Source: Gordonia jacobaea
GTDB lineage: Bacteria > Actinomycetota > Actinomycetes > Mycobacteriales > Mycobacteriaceae
NCBI RefSeq assembly: GCF_001186365.1
Contig: NZ_LDTZ01000028.1
Span: forward strand, 1 to 38,368
Reading direction: 5' to 3'
Length of the DNA: 38,368 nt
In this document: piece after piece, positions 24,285 through 32,351 of the stretch
Numbering within the stretch: the stretch's first letter is position 1
How the letters are laid out: the number at the start of each line of letters is the position of its first letter
Position numbers and translations under genes: made by a program
Notes under the pieces: generated by a model
Database searches by the model: none
What the model was told of the DNA's origin: nothing
The model's input: only the letters and a program-made list of their open reading frames with translations

Positions 24285-25109
24285 ATGACCGACAGCGGCG
24301 CAGTCGTGCGCGAGTTGCGTAAGCAAGCGGGCGTGACGTTGCGCGGTCTCGCAACTGGCATCGGGGTGAGCGTGGGAACCATGAGCGCGATCGAAAACGG
24401 CAAGGTTGGGCTCACCGTCGGCCGCCTGCAAGAGATCGCGCAGTTCGTCGACGTGCCCATCGCACGTTTCCTCGAGCCTCCCGAAACGGCGAGAACAGCA
24501 GCCGAAGACGACCCCGCGGACTGGCGGGTGTTCACGCCACTGACCCTCGACCCGGTGCTGGAGTCAGCGATCGACGTATTCGAGGAACTCGGCTATCACG
24601 GCGCAACGATGCGACTCATCGCCTCCGGCGCCGACATCAGCGTCGCCGGGATTTATCACCACTATCCGAGTAAACAGCACCTGCTCGTTGCGCTGGTCAA
24701 CATTGCCTATTCCGAACTGGCACAACGCCTCGACGCAGCCGGAGAGGGCGTCGAGGCGGTAACGGCCTTCGCAAACATGGTGGAAGCGCTCACGCTGTTC
24801 CACGTCGAGCGACGTGCGCTGGCGATCGTGCTGGCAACCGAGCTACGACGCCTCGAGGAACCCAACCGCACACACCTGCAGTCGTCGATGGCGCAGATCG
24901 AGGGACGCCTGCGAGAGGTGGCCCGACGCGCTTCCGAGGGCGGGTCGTTCCGGTCAGAGGACCTATCGGTCGCGATCAAGGCCATCGTCACGATGTGCAT
25001 GGCCGTCCCGACGTGGACCGACGATGCAGACGCAGCGCAGGGACAAGGAATCGCTCGTGAGTACGCGAATCTCGCGCTTGGCATGGTGGGGCTGCGCACC
25101 GACCACTAG
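24285..25109 (+). CDS. Dual-HTH regulator: XRE domain fused to TetR protein
   Basis: 274 aa from ATG 24285; GTG 24270 is an alternative, but the operator-like dyad 24263-24279 covers it. Residues about 5-65 are a Cro/C1-type HTH (VVRELRKQAGVTLRGLATGIGVSVGTMSAIENGKVGLTVGRLQEIAQFVDVPIARFL). After a short acidic linker residues about 90-140 form a TetR HTH (LESAIDVFEELGYHGATMRLIASGADISVAGIYHHYPSKQHLLVAL), followed by a TetR ligand-binding domain. Two DNA-binding modules in one chain is uncommon. It lies between two acyl-CoA ligase genes and upstream of the cyclase, and probably senses an acyl-CoA or acid from that pathway. Confidence 0.88.
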   Translation: MTDSGAVVRELRKQAGVTLRGLATGIGVSVGTMSAIENGKVGLTVGRLQEIAQFVDVPIARFLEPPETARTAAEDDPADWRVFTPLTLDPVLESAIDVFEELGYHGATMRLIASGADISVAGIYHHYPSKQHLLVALVNIAYSELAQRLDAAGEGVEAVTAFANMVEALTLFHVERRALAIVLATELRRLEEPNRTHLQSSMAQIEGRLREVARRASEGGSFRSEDLSVAIKAIVTMCMAVPTWTDDADAAQGQGIAREYANLALGMVGLRTDH

Positions 25110-25152
25110 GCGGTACGCCCCGTCGCTCGGTCAGATATCTCGAAGCGAGACT

Positions 25153-25169
25153 GTTCAGTATTTCTGAAC
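25153..25169. promoter_or_regulatory. Perfect GTTCAG/CTGAAC dyad upstream of cyclase operon
   Basis: GTTCAG and CTGAAC are perfect inverted arms around a TATTT spacer, 17 bp in all, in the 263-bp intergenic region between the regulator and cyclase genes. The same half-site occurs at the regulator start and in the 32-bp dyad at 25274-25305. It is a candidate operator of the dual-HTH protein. Confidence 0.55.
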
Positions 25170-25273
25170 TCGACTCCTGTGCTGGACATTCACGCCAGCC
25201 GCTGACAAATACTGAGCCATAACTGTTTTCACTCCTTGACGCCCGGCGCAGTCGAATGCGATGCTCGTCACAA

Positions 25274-25305
25274 TGAACTTTCCGAGCGATCGCTCGCAAT
25301 GTTCA
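25274..25305. promoter_or_regulatory. 32-bp composite dyad before the cyclase gene
   Basis: A perfect 14-bp palindrome CGAGCGATCGCTCG (25283-25296) is flanked symmetrically by TGAAC (25274-25278) and GTTCA (25301-25305), all centred on 25289.5; 28 of 32 positions are self-complementary. The outer arms match the GTTCA half-site found twice upstream, while the inner palindrome is different. A TTGACG box lies at 25236-25241. A two-headed regulator could contact inner and outer parts separately, but this is inference. Confidence 0.55.
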
Positions 25306-25372
25306 GTCTGCAACTTCAGGATGTTTCCGGAACCGTTTCAGTTCCGCTCGGGTACGAATCAAAGGAGATCCA

Positions 25373-26347
25373 ATGACCGAGATCGCTGCGCCGTCCATGG
25401 GTAGTCTGCTGGGGGCCGACACACCGTCGAACTGGGGTAAGTGGGGATCCGACGACGAGGTCGGCGCTCTGAACTACCTGGACGCGGCCGAGGTGCTCCG
25501 CGGCGTCGGCCACATCAAGTCCGGCGAGACCTTCACCCTGCAGATCGAGATGGGCCGCAAGGAGAGCCCCGGTGACCCGCTGTGGCCGGGGCGCGAAGGC
25601 ATCAACAGGACCAATATCCTCGACGAGTCGTCCTGGGACGGCGAAGACGCACCGCAGTTCCCCGGTGGACTGCACTACGCCGACGACACCGCGAACATCT
25701 TCCTGCAGGGCTCAACGCAGTACGACGCTCTCGGTCACGTCTGGTATGACGGCAAGCTCTACAACGGCTACGACGCGCGCAGCACCGTCGACGCGCTCGA
25801 TAAGGCGTCAGTCCTGCCGATCGCCGAGAAGGGTGTCGTCGGCCGCGGTGTGCTCATCGACATGGCCCGCCATCGCGGTAAGAAGTACCTGGACAAAGGG
25901 GAGACCTTCGACCACACCGACCTCGAAGCGGCCGCTGCCGCACAGGGTGTCACCATCGAACCGCACGACATCCTGGTCATCCGCACCGGATGGCTCACCT
26001 ACTGGTACGAGCTAAACAACCCGGAGGAGTTCTACGACGGGTTCTGCGAGCCCGGCCTGACCTACTCTCGGGAACTCGTGCAGTGGTTCCAGGACAGGGA
26101 GATTCCGAACCTGGTCACCGACACCATCGCCAACGAGGTCACGACCGACCCGGAATCCGGTGTGGCACTGCCGCTTCATAACGCGCTGATGCGCAACCTA
26201 GGTGTGGTGTTCACCGAGATCGTCTGGCTCGAGGAACTCGCGGAGGCATGCGCGGCCGACAACCGCTGGAGCTTCCTCTACGTCGCGGCTCCGCTCAAGG
26301 TCGTCAGCGGCACTGGCGCGCCCGTGAACCCCGTCGTCATCCGCTGA
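25373..26347 (+). CDS. Cyclase-family metal hydrolase (kynurenine formamidase-like fold)
   Basis: 324 aa, PF04199 family. The metal-site motif normally HxGTHxD appears as LQGSTQYDALGHVWYDGKLYNG, the variant of a longer actinobacterial subgroup, with further conserved HDILVIRTGW and the C-terminal LPLHNALMRNLGV. Family members hydrolyse cyclic or linear amides, lactones and 1,3-diketone-like bonds (kynurenine formamidase, isatin hydrolase). AAAGGAG precedes the ATG closely. The ligase gene begins 39 bp later, so the hydrolase probably produces an acid that the ligase activates; the compound is unknown. Confidence 0.88.
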   Translation: MTEIAAPSMGSLLGADTPSNWGKWGSDDEVGALNYLDAAEVLRGVGHIKSGETFTLQIEMGRKESPGDPLWPGREGINRTNILDESSWDGEDAPQFPGGLHYADDTANIFLQGSTQYDALGHVWYDGKLYNGYDARSTVDALDKASVLPIAEKGVVGRGVLIDMARHRGKKYLDKGETFDHTDLEAAAAAQGVTIEPHDILVIRTGWLTYWYELNNPEEFYDGFCEPGLTYSRELVQWFQDREIPNLVTDTIANEVTTDPESGVALPLHNALMRNLGVVFTEIVWLEELAEACAADNRWSFLYVAAPLKVVSGTGAPVNPVVIR

Positions 26348-26386
26348 CTCATCCGTGAGCCATTCGCCGAAAGAGGAACGTCAGAC

Positions 26387-28048
26387 ATGAGTGTCTACGA
26401 CGACAAGGTGTGGCGCAGCCACTACCGGAAACAGGATCTCGCGCCGCGGAACATCGAATTCGACACTGCGCTCGACATGTTCGCTGCCACGGCCGCACGC
26501 ACCCCGGACGCCGACCTGATCCGTTACTTCGACGGGTCTATCACGGCCGGTGAGCTCGACGAGTTGACCGACGCGTTCGCCGTCGGGATCCTGGATCTGG
26601 GCTTCACCCCGGGCGACCGTGCGGTGATCTACGCCCAGAACATTCCGCAGTTCGTCATCGCGCAGCTGGGAATCTGGAAGGCCGGCGGCATCGCCGTGTC
26701 CGCCAATCCGATGTACCGCAGCCGTGAATTAGCCGAGATACTGGTCGATTCCGGCGCGACGCTACTGGTCGCGATGCAGTCCCTGTTCCGCGACGTCGCA
26801 CAGGAAGCCCTGCGCGACAACGAGACTGCGGTTCGGACTGTAATCACAACCTCGGAGCTGGAGTACCAGTCCGCGAACACCGGAACCCTCGCCGGCGTCG
26901 AGCAGATCGACTGTCCCGACACTGTCGACCTTGCAACGATGCTCGCGAAATACCGCGGCCAACATCCGCCGAAGGCGGATCTGTCGGCCGACAGCGTCGC
27001 GTTCCTGACCTATACGTCAGGGACCACCGGACCACCCAAGGGCGCGATGACGACTCATCGCAACGTGGTCTTCAATGCGCAGACCTACCGCGACTGGGTC
27101 GGCATTGATGCCGATGACGTAATCCTCGGTGTGGCACCGCTGTTCCACATCACCGGCCTCATCGCGCACATCGCACTGGCCGAGTTGACGGGAGCGCCGC
27201 TGGTCCTGATGTATCGGATGGATCCGGCGGACACCATCGCGATCATCGCCCGCGAGAAGGCGACCTTCACCGTCGGATCGATAACGGTGTTCATTGCCTT
27301 GATGAACGTGCCGGACGTCGACCCGGTGGCGCTCGCCAGCCTGTCGAAGATCTATTCCGGCGGGGCACCTATCCCGCCCAGCACAATCGCTGAGTTCCAG
27401 GAGCGGTTCGGGCACTACATTCACAATGTGTACGGCCTGACCGAGACAACCTCGCCGTCGCATGCGGTGCCGTTCGGCGTGACTGCCCCGGCAGATGAAG
27501 AGACGGGTGCCACGTCGGTGGGCATTCCCGTCTACGACACCGTCGTCCGAATAGTCGACGAGCAGGGCAACGACCTGCCTGCGGGCGAGATCGGCGAGTT
27601 GGTCACGGCCGGTCCGCAAGTAGTCGCCGGCTACTGGAACAAACCGGAGGCGACCGCGAAGGGCATCCCCAACGGCGTACTCCACACCGGCGACGTCGGC
27701 TACATGGATGCCGATGGCTGGTTCTACATCGTCGACCGCAAGAAGGATCAGATCAATACCAGCGGCTTCAAGGTGTGGCCACGCGAGGTCGAAGACGTTC
27801 TCTACGAACATCCTTCGGTTCGCGAGGCGGCCGTCGTCGGCGTACCGGACTCTTACCGTGGCGAGACCGTGAAAGCCTTCGTGAGTCTGCGTCCGGGAAC
27901 CAAGGCGACGCCGGAGGAACTGATCGATCACTGCAAGACACGCATGGCGGCATACAAGTATCCGCGTGAGGTCGTGGTCATGGGTGACATCCCCAAGACT
28001 GCCACCGGCAAGCTGCTGCGTCGTGAATTGCGAACGGTCGCACAGTGA
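26387..28048 (+). CDS. Acyl-CoA ligase (AMP-forming), FadD-like, paralogue B
   Basis: 553 aa, ANL superfamily. Motifs: YTSGTTGPPKGAMTTHRN (A3), YGLTETTSPSH (A5), HTGDVGYMDADGWFYIVDRKKDQINTSGFKVWP (A7/A8) and PKTATGKLLRR with the catalytic Lys (A10). It is clearly paralogous to the ligase at 22533, sharing the MSVY opening, the AQTYRDW block after the P-loop and GGAPxxP. It is second in the cyclase operon, with AGAGGA before ATG 26387. It ends 25 bp from a convergent gene. Confidence 0.93.
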   Translation: MSVYDDKVWRSHYRKQDLAPRNIEFDTALDMFAATAARTPDADLIRYFDGSITAGELDELTDAFAVGILDLGFTPGDRAVIYAQNIPQFVIAQLGIWKAGGIAVSANPMYRSRELAEILVDSGATLLVAMQSLFRDVAQEALRDNETAVRTVITTSELEYQSANTGTLAGVEQIDCPDTVDLATMLAKYRGQHPPKADLSADSVAFLTYTSGTTGPPKGAMTTHRNVVFNAQTYRDWVGIDADDVILGVAPLFHITGLIAHIALAELTGAPLVLMYRMDPADTIAIIAREKATFTVGSITVFIALMNVPDVDPVALASLSKIYSGGAPIPPSTIAEFQERFGHYIHNVYGLTETTSPSHAVPFGVTAPADEETGATSVGIPVYDTVVRIVDEQGNDLPAGEIGELVTAGPQVVAGYWNKPEATAKGIPNGVLHTGDVGYMDADGWFYIVDRKKDQINTSGFKVWPREVEDVLYEHPSVREAAVVGVPDSYRGETVKAFVSLRPGTKATPEELIDHCKTRMAAYKYPREVVVMGDIPKTATGKLLRRELRTVAQ

Positions 28049-28072
28049 GTCCGTGCCCGACTCCGGCGTCCT

Positions 28073-28675
28073 TTACCGAGCACCTATCTGGGTGAGGAAC
28101 GTCAGGTTGTCCTCGAGGTGCCAGTCGGCGACGATTTGCGATCGTCCGACCTGCTGAATGTCGAAAGCGTTGAATCGGACTGGCTGGCCGTGCCCACGCA
28201 CTCCGTCGTAAGTGCCTGTGAAGTGACCGGTGTAGACCTGCCTGACCGATACCCGGTCACCGCTGACCAGGACATCGGCAACGCTGCAGTGCAAATCGGG
28301 CACCGCGGCCCGGAACTGCCGTGATGCTTGTTCGATCCCTCGCAGCCCCTGCTGGCGCCCCTGCGGGAGCGTGTGATCAATAAACGAAGGACTGTCGGCG
28401 CGATGGAGGTACGTGACATCACCGGTGTCCCAAAAGGTGTACAACTCGCGCACCCGCAACAGCACCAGGCGCGCCCGCTGCGGCGATAGGCCAGCGTCGA
28501 TCGTCACATGCTGCGGCTGAATCAGACCGTCGCCTCGCGCTGTCTCGTGTTGAGCGACTGCTGCTGGCTGACCGGTCTCTTTTCCGTCGGTGGCATGAGC
28601 GTCGGCGCCCACGCCACCGCCGAGAGTCACGATCGCGAAACCGGTCGCGATCAACACTCTGGTTCTCGAAAACAC
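28073..28675 (-). CDS. Secreted SnoaL-like protein
   Basis: 200 aa, GTG start with AAGGGA upstream. An N-terminal signal peptide (RTRVLIATGFAIVTLGGGVGADAHA) is followed by a SnoaL/NTF2-like cone fold: LYTFWDTGDVTYLHRADSPSFIDHTLPQGRQQGLRGI, VPDLHCSVADVLVSGDRVSVRQVYTGHFTG and RFNAFDIQQVGRSQIVADWHLEDN. This is the pattern of the SnoaL-like polyketide cyclase family (ester cyclases and isomerases); exported versions have no fixed function. A TGGTTT/AAACCA dyad lies 42 bp upstream. Confidence 0.82.
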   Translation of the reverse strand: MFSRTRVLIATGFAIVTLGGGVGADAHATDGKETGQPAAVAQHETARGDGLIQPQHVTIDAGLSPQRARLVLLRVRELYTFWDTGDVTYLHRADSPSFIDHTLPQGRQQGLRGIEQASRQFRAAVPDLHCSVADVLVSGDRVSVRQVYTGHFTGTYDGVRGHGQPVRFNAFDIQQVGRSQIVADWHLEDNLTFLTQIGAR

Positions 28676-28716
28676 GCTGTGTCCCTTCGTAATCCGCTGT
28701 TACCGGAACGACAGTA

Positions 28717-28730
28717 TGGTTTAGAAACCA
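28717..28730. promoter_or_regulatory. TGGTTT-AG-AAACCA operator-like dyad
   Basis: Two perfect 6-bp arms around a 2-base centre, 42 bp upstream of the SnoaL-like gene start on the minus strand and just before the HxlR-like remnant on the plus strand. It is probably the operator of the decayed regulator or of a paralogue elsewhere. Confidence 0.5.
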
Positions 28731-28933
28731 GTACCTACAACGATACCGTCGAGACGCAGCTACTTCTGGCACGCAGTTACCCGCCGCGGTCTGCACTTCA
28801 CGCCTCCGACCGCGCGGTACTCGGCGAACGCTGGACCTTCCTGGTTGTCGGGCACCGCGCGTCGTCGTGCCCCCTGGGGGCTCGTTTGATTTTGGAGCCG
28901 ATGCTGTTCCGCACCCCTAATGACCTGCACTAA
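28730..28933 (+). pseudogene. Possible HxlR-type regulator remnant
   Basis: The frame ending at TAA 28931-28933 contains SALHASDRAVLGERWTFLVVGHRA, close to the HxlR consensus of a Cys-led segment, then VLGERWTLLIV. The usual Cys is replaced by Ser, similarity breaks off after about 25 residues, and there is no convincing start codon or wing. Its place beside an operator-like dyad, divergent from the SnoaL gene, supports the reading, but the match is short. Confidence 0.35.
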
Positions 28934-29022
28934 CAGTCGCTTTTGCGCGTGCAAAGTGTGACAATGGCCATATTAGAGGTCGGCCCCTATCCGCGATATC
29001 CGACTACAACGCAGGGGACACA

Positions 29023-30219
29023 ATGAAGTGGCGTCAATTCTTGACCGGCGCGCTGATCGCCGGCATTCTGCCCGCGATTCTTCTGCTAACCGCGGGCACC
29101 GCGGGCGCGAGTCCTGCACCGGACCCCAGGAATGATCCCTTCTACCGCCAGCCGACGTCGTTCGCCGGGCACACACCTGGGCAGATCCTCAAGAGTCGAC
29201 CGATCGAGGTCGGCTTGGCCGGAGTCCCACTACCTTTCACCGCGTACCAGATTCAGTACGTCAGCACCGACACCTCGGGTGTCCGCCAAGCCGCTATCGC
29301 GACGCTTCTCAAGCCACTGACCGCGAGCGGATCACCAAAACTGGTGTCCTACCAACCTGCGATCGACAGCCTGTCGTCAAGGTGCGATCCGTCGTATCAG
29401 CTGCGGAGCGGCACCAGTCTCGAAGTCCCGCAAATCGCAGGCCTACTCAACCAAGGGTGGACTGTTGTGGTGCCGGACTTCCTCGGCCCCGACCACCAGT
29501 GGGGCGTCGGGCACGTCGAGGGTCAGAGCACGTTGGACGGAATCCGCGCAGCCGAGAACTTCGCCCCGGCCAAACTCGAGGCTCGGAAAACACCGGTGGC
29601 GCTGACCGGTTACTCCGGCGGTGCGCGCGGCACCGAAATCGCCTACGAACTCGCCCCGGCCTACGCGCCCGAGCTCAACATCGTCGGCGCCGCGGCTGGG
29701 GGACTCGGTGTCGACATGGAGAGAATCAGTCGCAACGCCAACGGAGGCCTCTTCTCTGGGGTCGTATTCGCCGGCCTATTCGGCCTTGACCGCGCCTATC
29801 CATCGATGAAGATGGACTCGATCCTCACTGAAAAGGGCAAAGAGCTACGACGCACGCTCTCCGGTATGTGCGTATTCGAGTACACCGCCGCCTATGCGTT
29901 CAAGCGTGTGCAGTCATACACCGTCGGCGGTATCGACCCGCTCACTGTGCCCGCGGTCCGGACCGCACTCGCCGAGAACAAGCCCGGCGCTTTCGGTACA
30001 CCCAAGGCTCCCGGCTATTTCTACAACGCCAGTGCCGACGAGCTCGTGATCCCGGCTGATGTCGACAAGCTCGCTGCTCGATACTGTGCCAAAGGTGTTG
30101 TGGTGCAATCAGTAACCCAACCCGGCGATCACGTCTCTATGTTGGCAACCGGCTATCCCGGTGCCGTCGATTGGATCGCCGACCGATTCGCCGACAAGCC
30201 AGCCCCGAGCACCTGCTGA
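29023..30219 (+). CDS. Secretory lipase (LIP family)
   Basis: 398 aa, with a signal peptide cleaved after TAGTAGAS near residue 30 and GGGGA before the ATG. The nucleophile elbow is GYSGGARGTEIAYEL; the acid is likely in NASADELVIP and the catalytic His in QPGDHVSM, as in PF03583 secretory lipases (Candida LIP, mycobacterial and gordonial relatives). Paired Cys residues (SSRCDPSY, GMCVFEY, ARYCAKG, PSTC) fit an exported, disulfide-bonded enzyme. It should hydrolyse acylglycerols or other esters outside the cell. Confidence 0.92.
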   Translation: MKWRQFLTGALIAGILPAILLLTAGTAGASPAPDPRNDPFYRQPTSFAGHTPGQILKSRPIEVGLAGVPLPFTAYQIQYVSTDTSGVRQAAIATLLKPLTASGSPKLVSYQPAIDSLSSRCDPSYQLRSGTSLEVPQIAGLLNQGWTVVVPDFLGPDHQWGVGHVEGQSTLDGIRAAENFAPAKLEARKTPVALTGYSGGARGTEIAYELAPAYAPELNIVGAAAGGLGVDMERISRNANGGLFSGVVFAGLFGLDRAYPSMKMDSILTEKGKELRRTLSGMCVFEYTAAYAFKRVQSYTVGGIDPLTVPAVRTALAENKPGAFGTPKAPGYFYNASADELVIPADVDKLAARYCAKGVVVQSVTQPGDHVSMLATGYPGAVDWIADRFADKPAPSTC

Positions 30220-30315
30220 ACGCGAGAGCACGTGCCGCACAAGCAGATAGCCTCTTCGTCCTAGTTGACGCACTGGAGCAGCTGGGTCTGGCGTTCGGCG
30301 GGCTGGATCAGCACC

Positions 30316-30744
30316 CGGGGGATCCGGCAGGTGCTCGACGCCATCTCCGACGCCCCGGCGCGGGTCCGCAACGCACGTCACGACATGCTGGCCGCTGACG
30401 ACATCGCAGCCATGCTCCGCATCGAGGCCGGCCGTAGCCCGCACGACAAGAACCTCATCGCATTGATCGGTGAACTCTCCACGCAGAGCGAGGAATTCCG
30501 GCAACGATGGGCCGCGCACAACGTGCGCTTCCATCGGACCGGACGCAAGATTCTCCGACATCCGGTGGTGGATGTACTCGAACTCGACTACGAGGCAATG
30601 GAATTCCCCGCGCACCCCAACCTGACCCTGCTGGTCTACACCGAGGCCGCCGCCGGGACGCCCGCGTCCGATGGATTGAAAGTCCTCGCCAGGTGGGCGG
30701 CCACCGCCACCGAATCGGGCGCACTCCGCACTCTACCGAGCTGA
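30316..30744 (+). pseudogene. XRE/MmyB-family regulator remnant with internal deletion
   Basis: The open frame reads VLDAISDAPARVRNARHDMLAADD, then MLRIEAGRSPHDKNLIALIGELSTQSEEFRQRWAAHNVRFHRTGRKILRHPVVDVLELDYEAMEFPAHPNLTLLVYTEAA. This is the MmyB-like ligand-binding domain (PF17765) found in actinobacterial XRE regulators. The N-terminal HTH is missing, and about 50-60 residues normally lying between RNxRxDxLAAN and the LRxEAGRxPHD motif are deleted in frame. It therefore cannot be a working regulator. A short-chain dehydrogenase, the usual partner of this family, lies nearby at 32348. Confidence 0.75.
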
Positions 30745-30962
30745 TTGTCGCGTCATTCTGTGGCGGCGGCGTTGGGGACGTCGAGCATCGCTCGTTTCAG
30801 AGTCGCGAGAGGTGACGCAGGTGATTTGCACGTATGCGCATGGTTTGTTGTCGATACACGACTGTGGGGTTCTGGCAATACCCCTTACACCTGTACATCG
30901 CCCAAAGCGAGCCGGTGGTCCGAGCCGCCGCTGACCCCGCGGCGTCACACCCGATGACGGGG

Positions 30963-32351
30963 TTATCTGCGCAATTCGCGGAGTCCGAGGAACAACGGGA
31001 ATGTGAATGACACGGCAACCAAAAATGAGAGGGGGATGAGCAGCAGTGGCCAGGGGTGCGCTCCGAGGCTGCGTCGGTGGCGCCAGAAGTAAAGGCACGC
31101 TGCGGCGGTGATGACGAGTAGGTCTGTTCCCGCGGAGGATGAGGCGCTGTTGGCGAACCATCCGGTGAGGTAGTTGCCCAGACTGAAACCGCCTTCAGCG
31201 CTGGTCCATTGAATGTTGAAGTACCAGGTCCCGATGAGCCCGGCGATAGCGAGGGCGAAGTAGACGGCGGCAGCAGCTCGTTGATTCAGTTTGTGCCGGG
31301 AGGGATCAGTGGGCTGTGTAGCGGGAGCTGTGTTGTCAGTCATGGTTGCCTCGTGTCGTGGTGCCGATGACGTCGGTGCGGGAGGGTGTGTGTGGGCGTA
31401 GCGGACGATGCCGGCAGCTGCGGTAATCGCGGCGAGACCCAGAACGGCTATTGCTGTCCAGGTGATCGAGTCGGGCTCGAGGAGGGCTTGGCCTCGCAGT
31501 GCTTGCCAGAGCACTCCAGCGGTCACGGCAGCCCATGCGGCGGAGAGGAATACGACGATGCGGGTGCGGGTTCCGACACTGAGTCGATGTCCCCGTGTGA
31601 CGGCGAGATAGACAGCGACAAGCGGAATGATTTGCAGTGCGTGCATTCCGACGAAGTGGGCGATGCGCAGGTCGCCGTGGCGAGAGTTCCAGCCCAGCAG
31701 AAAGATTCCACCGGATGAGTCGTCGCCTCCGACGGAGTGGGATCCGGCTGTGGTGGGCGGTAGCTCGGTGAGTTGATGTGTGGTGGGGATGAGCATGATG
31801 AATCCGACGGAGATTCCAGCGAGAGCGATGACGACACTGAGACGTAACGCCCACTGGATACTGCGGTCGGCCATGGTGGTGAAGAACGCAAGCGCACCAC
31901 CGATGATGGCGGTGGTGGTGAACAGCAAGATCGCGCCTACTCCCATCACAATGTAGAGCGCTGAGTTCAGGGGTGTCGACACATTGAAGTGGCTGCTCGT
32001 CCCGCGGATCACCTGAATCGAGATAATGGCGATTTCGATGAGAGATGCGGTGGCCCCGGTCAGCGCAGCGACGCGGCCCGTCCGGGCAAGGCGCGGGCCC
32101 TGGACTTGGCCGAGCATCCAGGCCAAGGTGATGGCATACACGCACAGCGAGACGCTGAACTTAAACGGTTTGGCCCAGATGGGGTCTCCGCTGAGGGTGC
32201 GAGGATCGACGACAATACCGATGGCGCTGACGATTGCCCACACCGCCATTGCAGCGGACAGCCACAGCAGCGGCCGGTACCAGCCCTTGATGTCGCCGGT
32301 GGACACGTGCGCCGTCTGCCGCCAGCTCGTCGGCGCAATCTGCGCGCTCAT
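30963..32351 (-). CDS. Polytopic membrane protein with C-terminal DUF2834 domain
   Basis: 462 aa. Residues about 25-325 hold roughly eight hydrophobic segments with DPIWAKPFKFSVSLCVYAITLAWMLGQ and FVGMHALQIIPL, a family I cannot name. After a hydrophilic linker (HPPAPTSSAPRHEATMTDNTAPATQ), residues about 360-462 are DUF2834: YFALAIAGLIGTWYFNIQW, WFANSASSSAGTDLLVITAAACLYFW, FLVAVSFTFPLFLGLREL. An ATG inside the linker, preceded by GAGG, could start a separate DUF2834 protein. It overlaps the SDR gene by 4 bp (TGA within ATGA) and so is its operon partner. Confidence 0.82.
   Translation of the reverse strand: MSAQIAPTSWRQTAHVSTGDIKGWYRPLLWLSAAMAVWAIVSAIGIVVDPRTLSGDPIWAKPFKFSVSLCVYAITLAWMLGQVQGPRLARTGRVAALTGATASLIEIAIISIQVIRGTSSHFNVSTPLNSALYIVMGVGAILLFTTTAIIGGALAFFTTMADRSIQWALRLSVVIALAGISVGFIMLIPTTHQLTELPPTTAGSHSVGGDDSSGGIFLLGWNSRHGDLRIAHFVGMHALQIIPLVAVYLAVTRGHRLSVGTRTRIVVFLSAAWAAVTAGVLWQALRGQALLEPDSITWTAIAVLGLAAITAAAGIVRYAHTHPPAPTSSAPRHEATMTDNTAPATQPTDPSRHKLNQRAAAAVYFALAIAGLIGTWYFNIQWTSAEGGFSLGNYLTGWFANSASSSAGTDLLVITAAACLYFWRHRRSLGAHPWPLLLIPLSFLVAVSFTFPLFLGLRELRR

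Larger units (their letters stand above)
28676..29022. other. 347-bp divergent intergenic region with a possible HxlR remnant
   Basis: No intact gene is seen. It contains a palindromic site near its left end and, in a plus frame from about 28730 to 28933, text reminiscent of a decayed HxlR regulator: LARSYPPRSALHASDRAVLGERWTFLVV. The right end carries AT-rich promoter-like sequence (CATATTAG near 28970) before the lipase gene. Confidence 0.5.
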
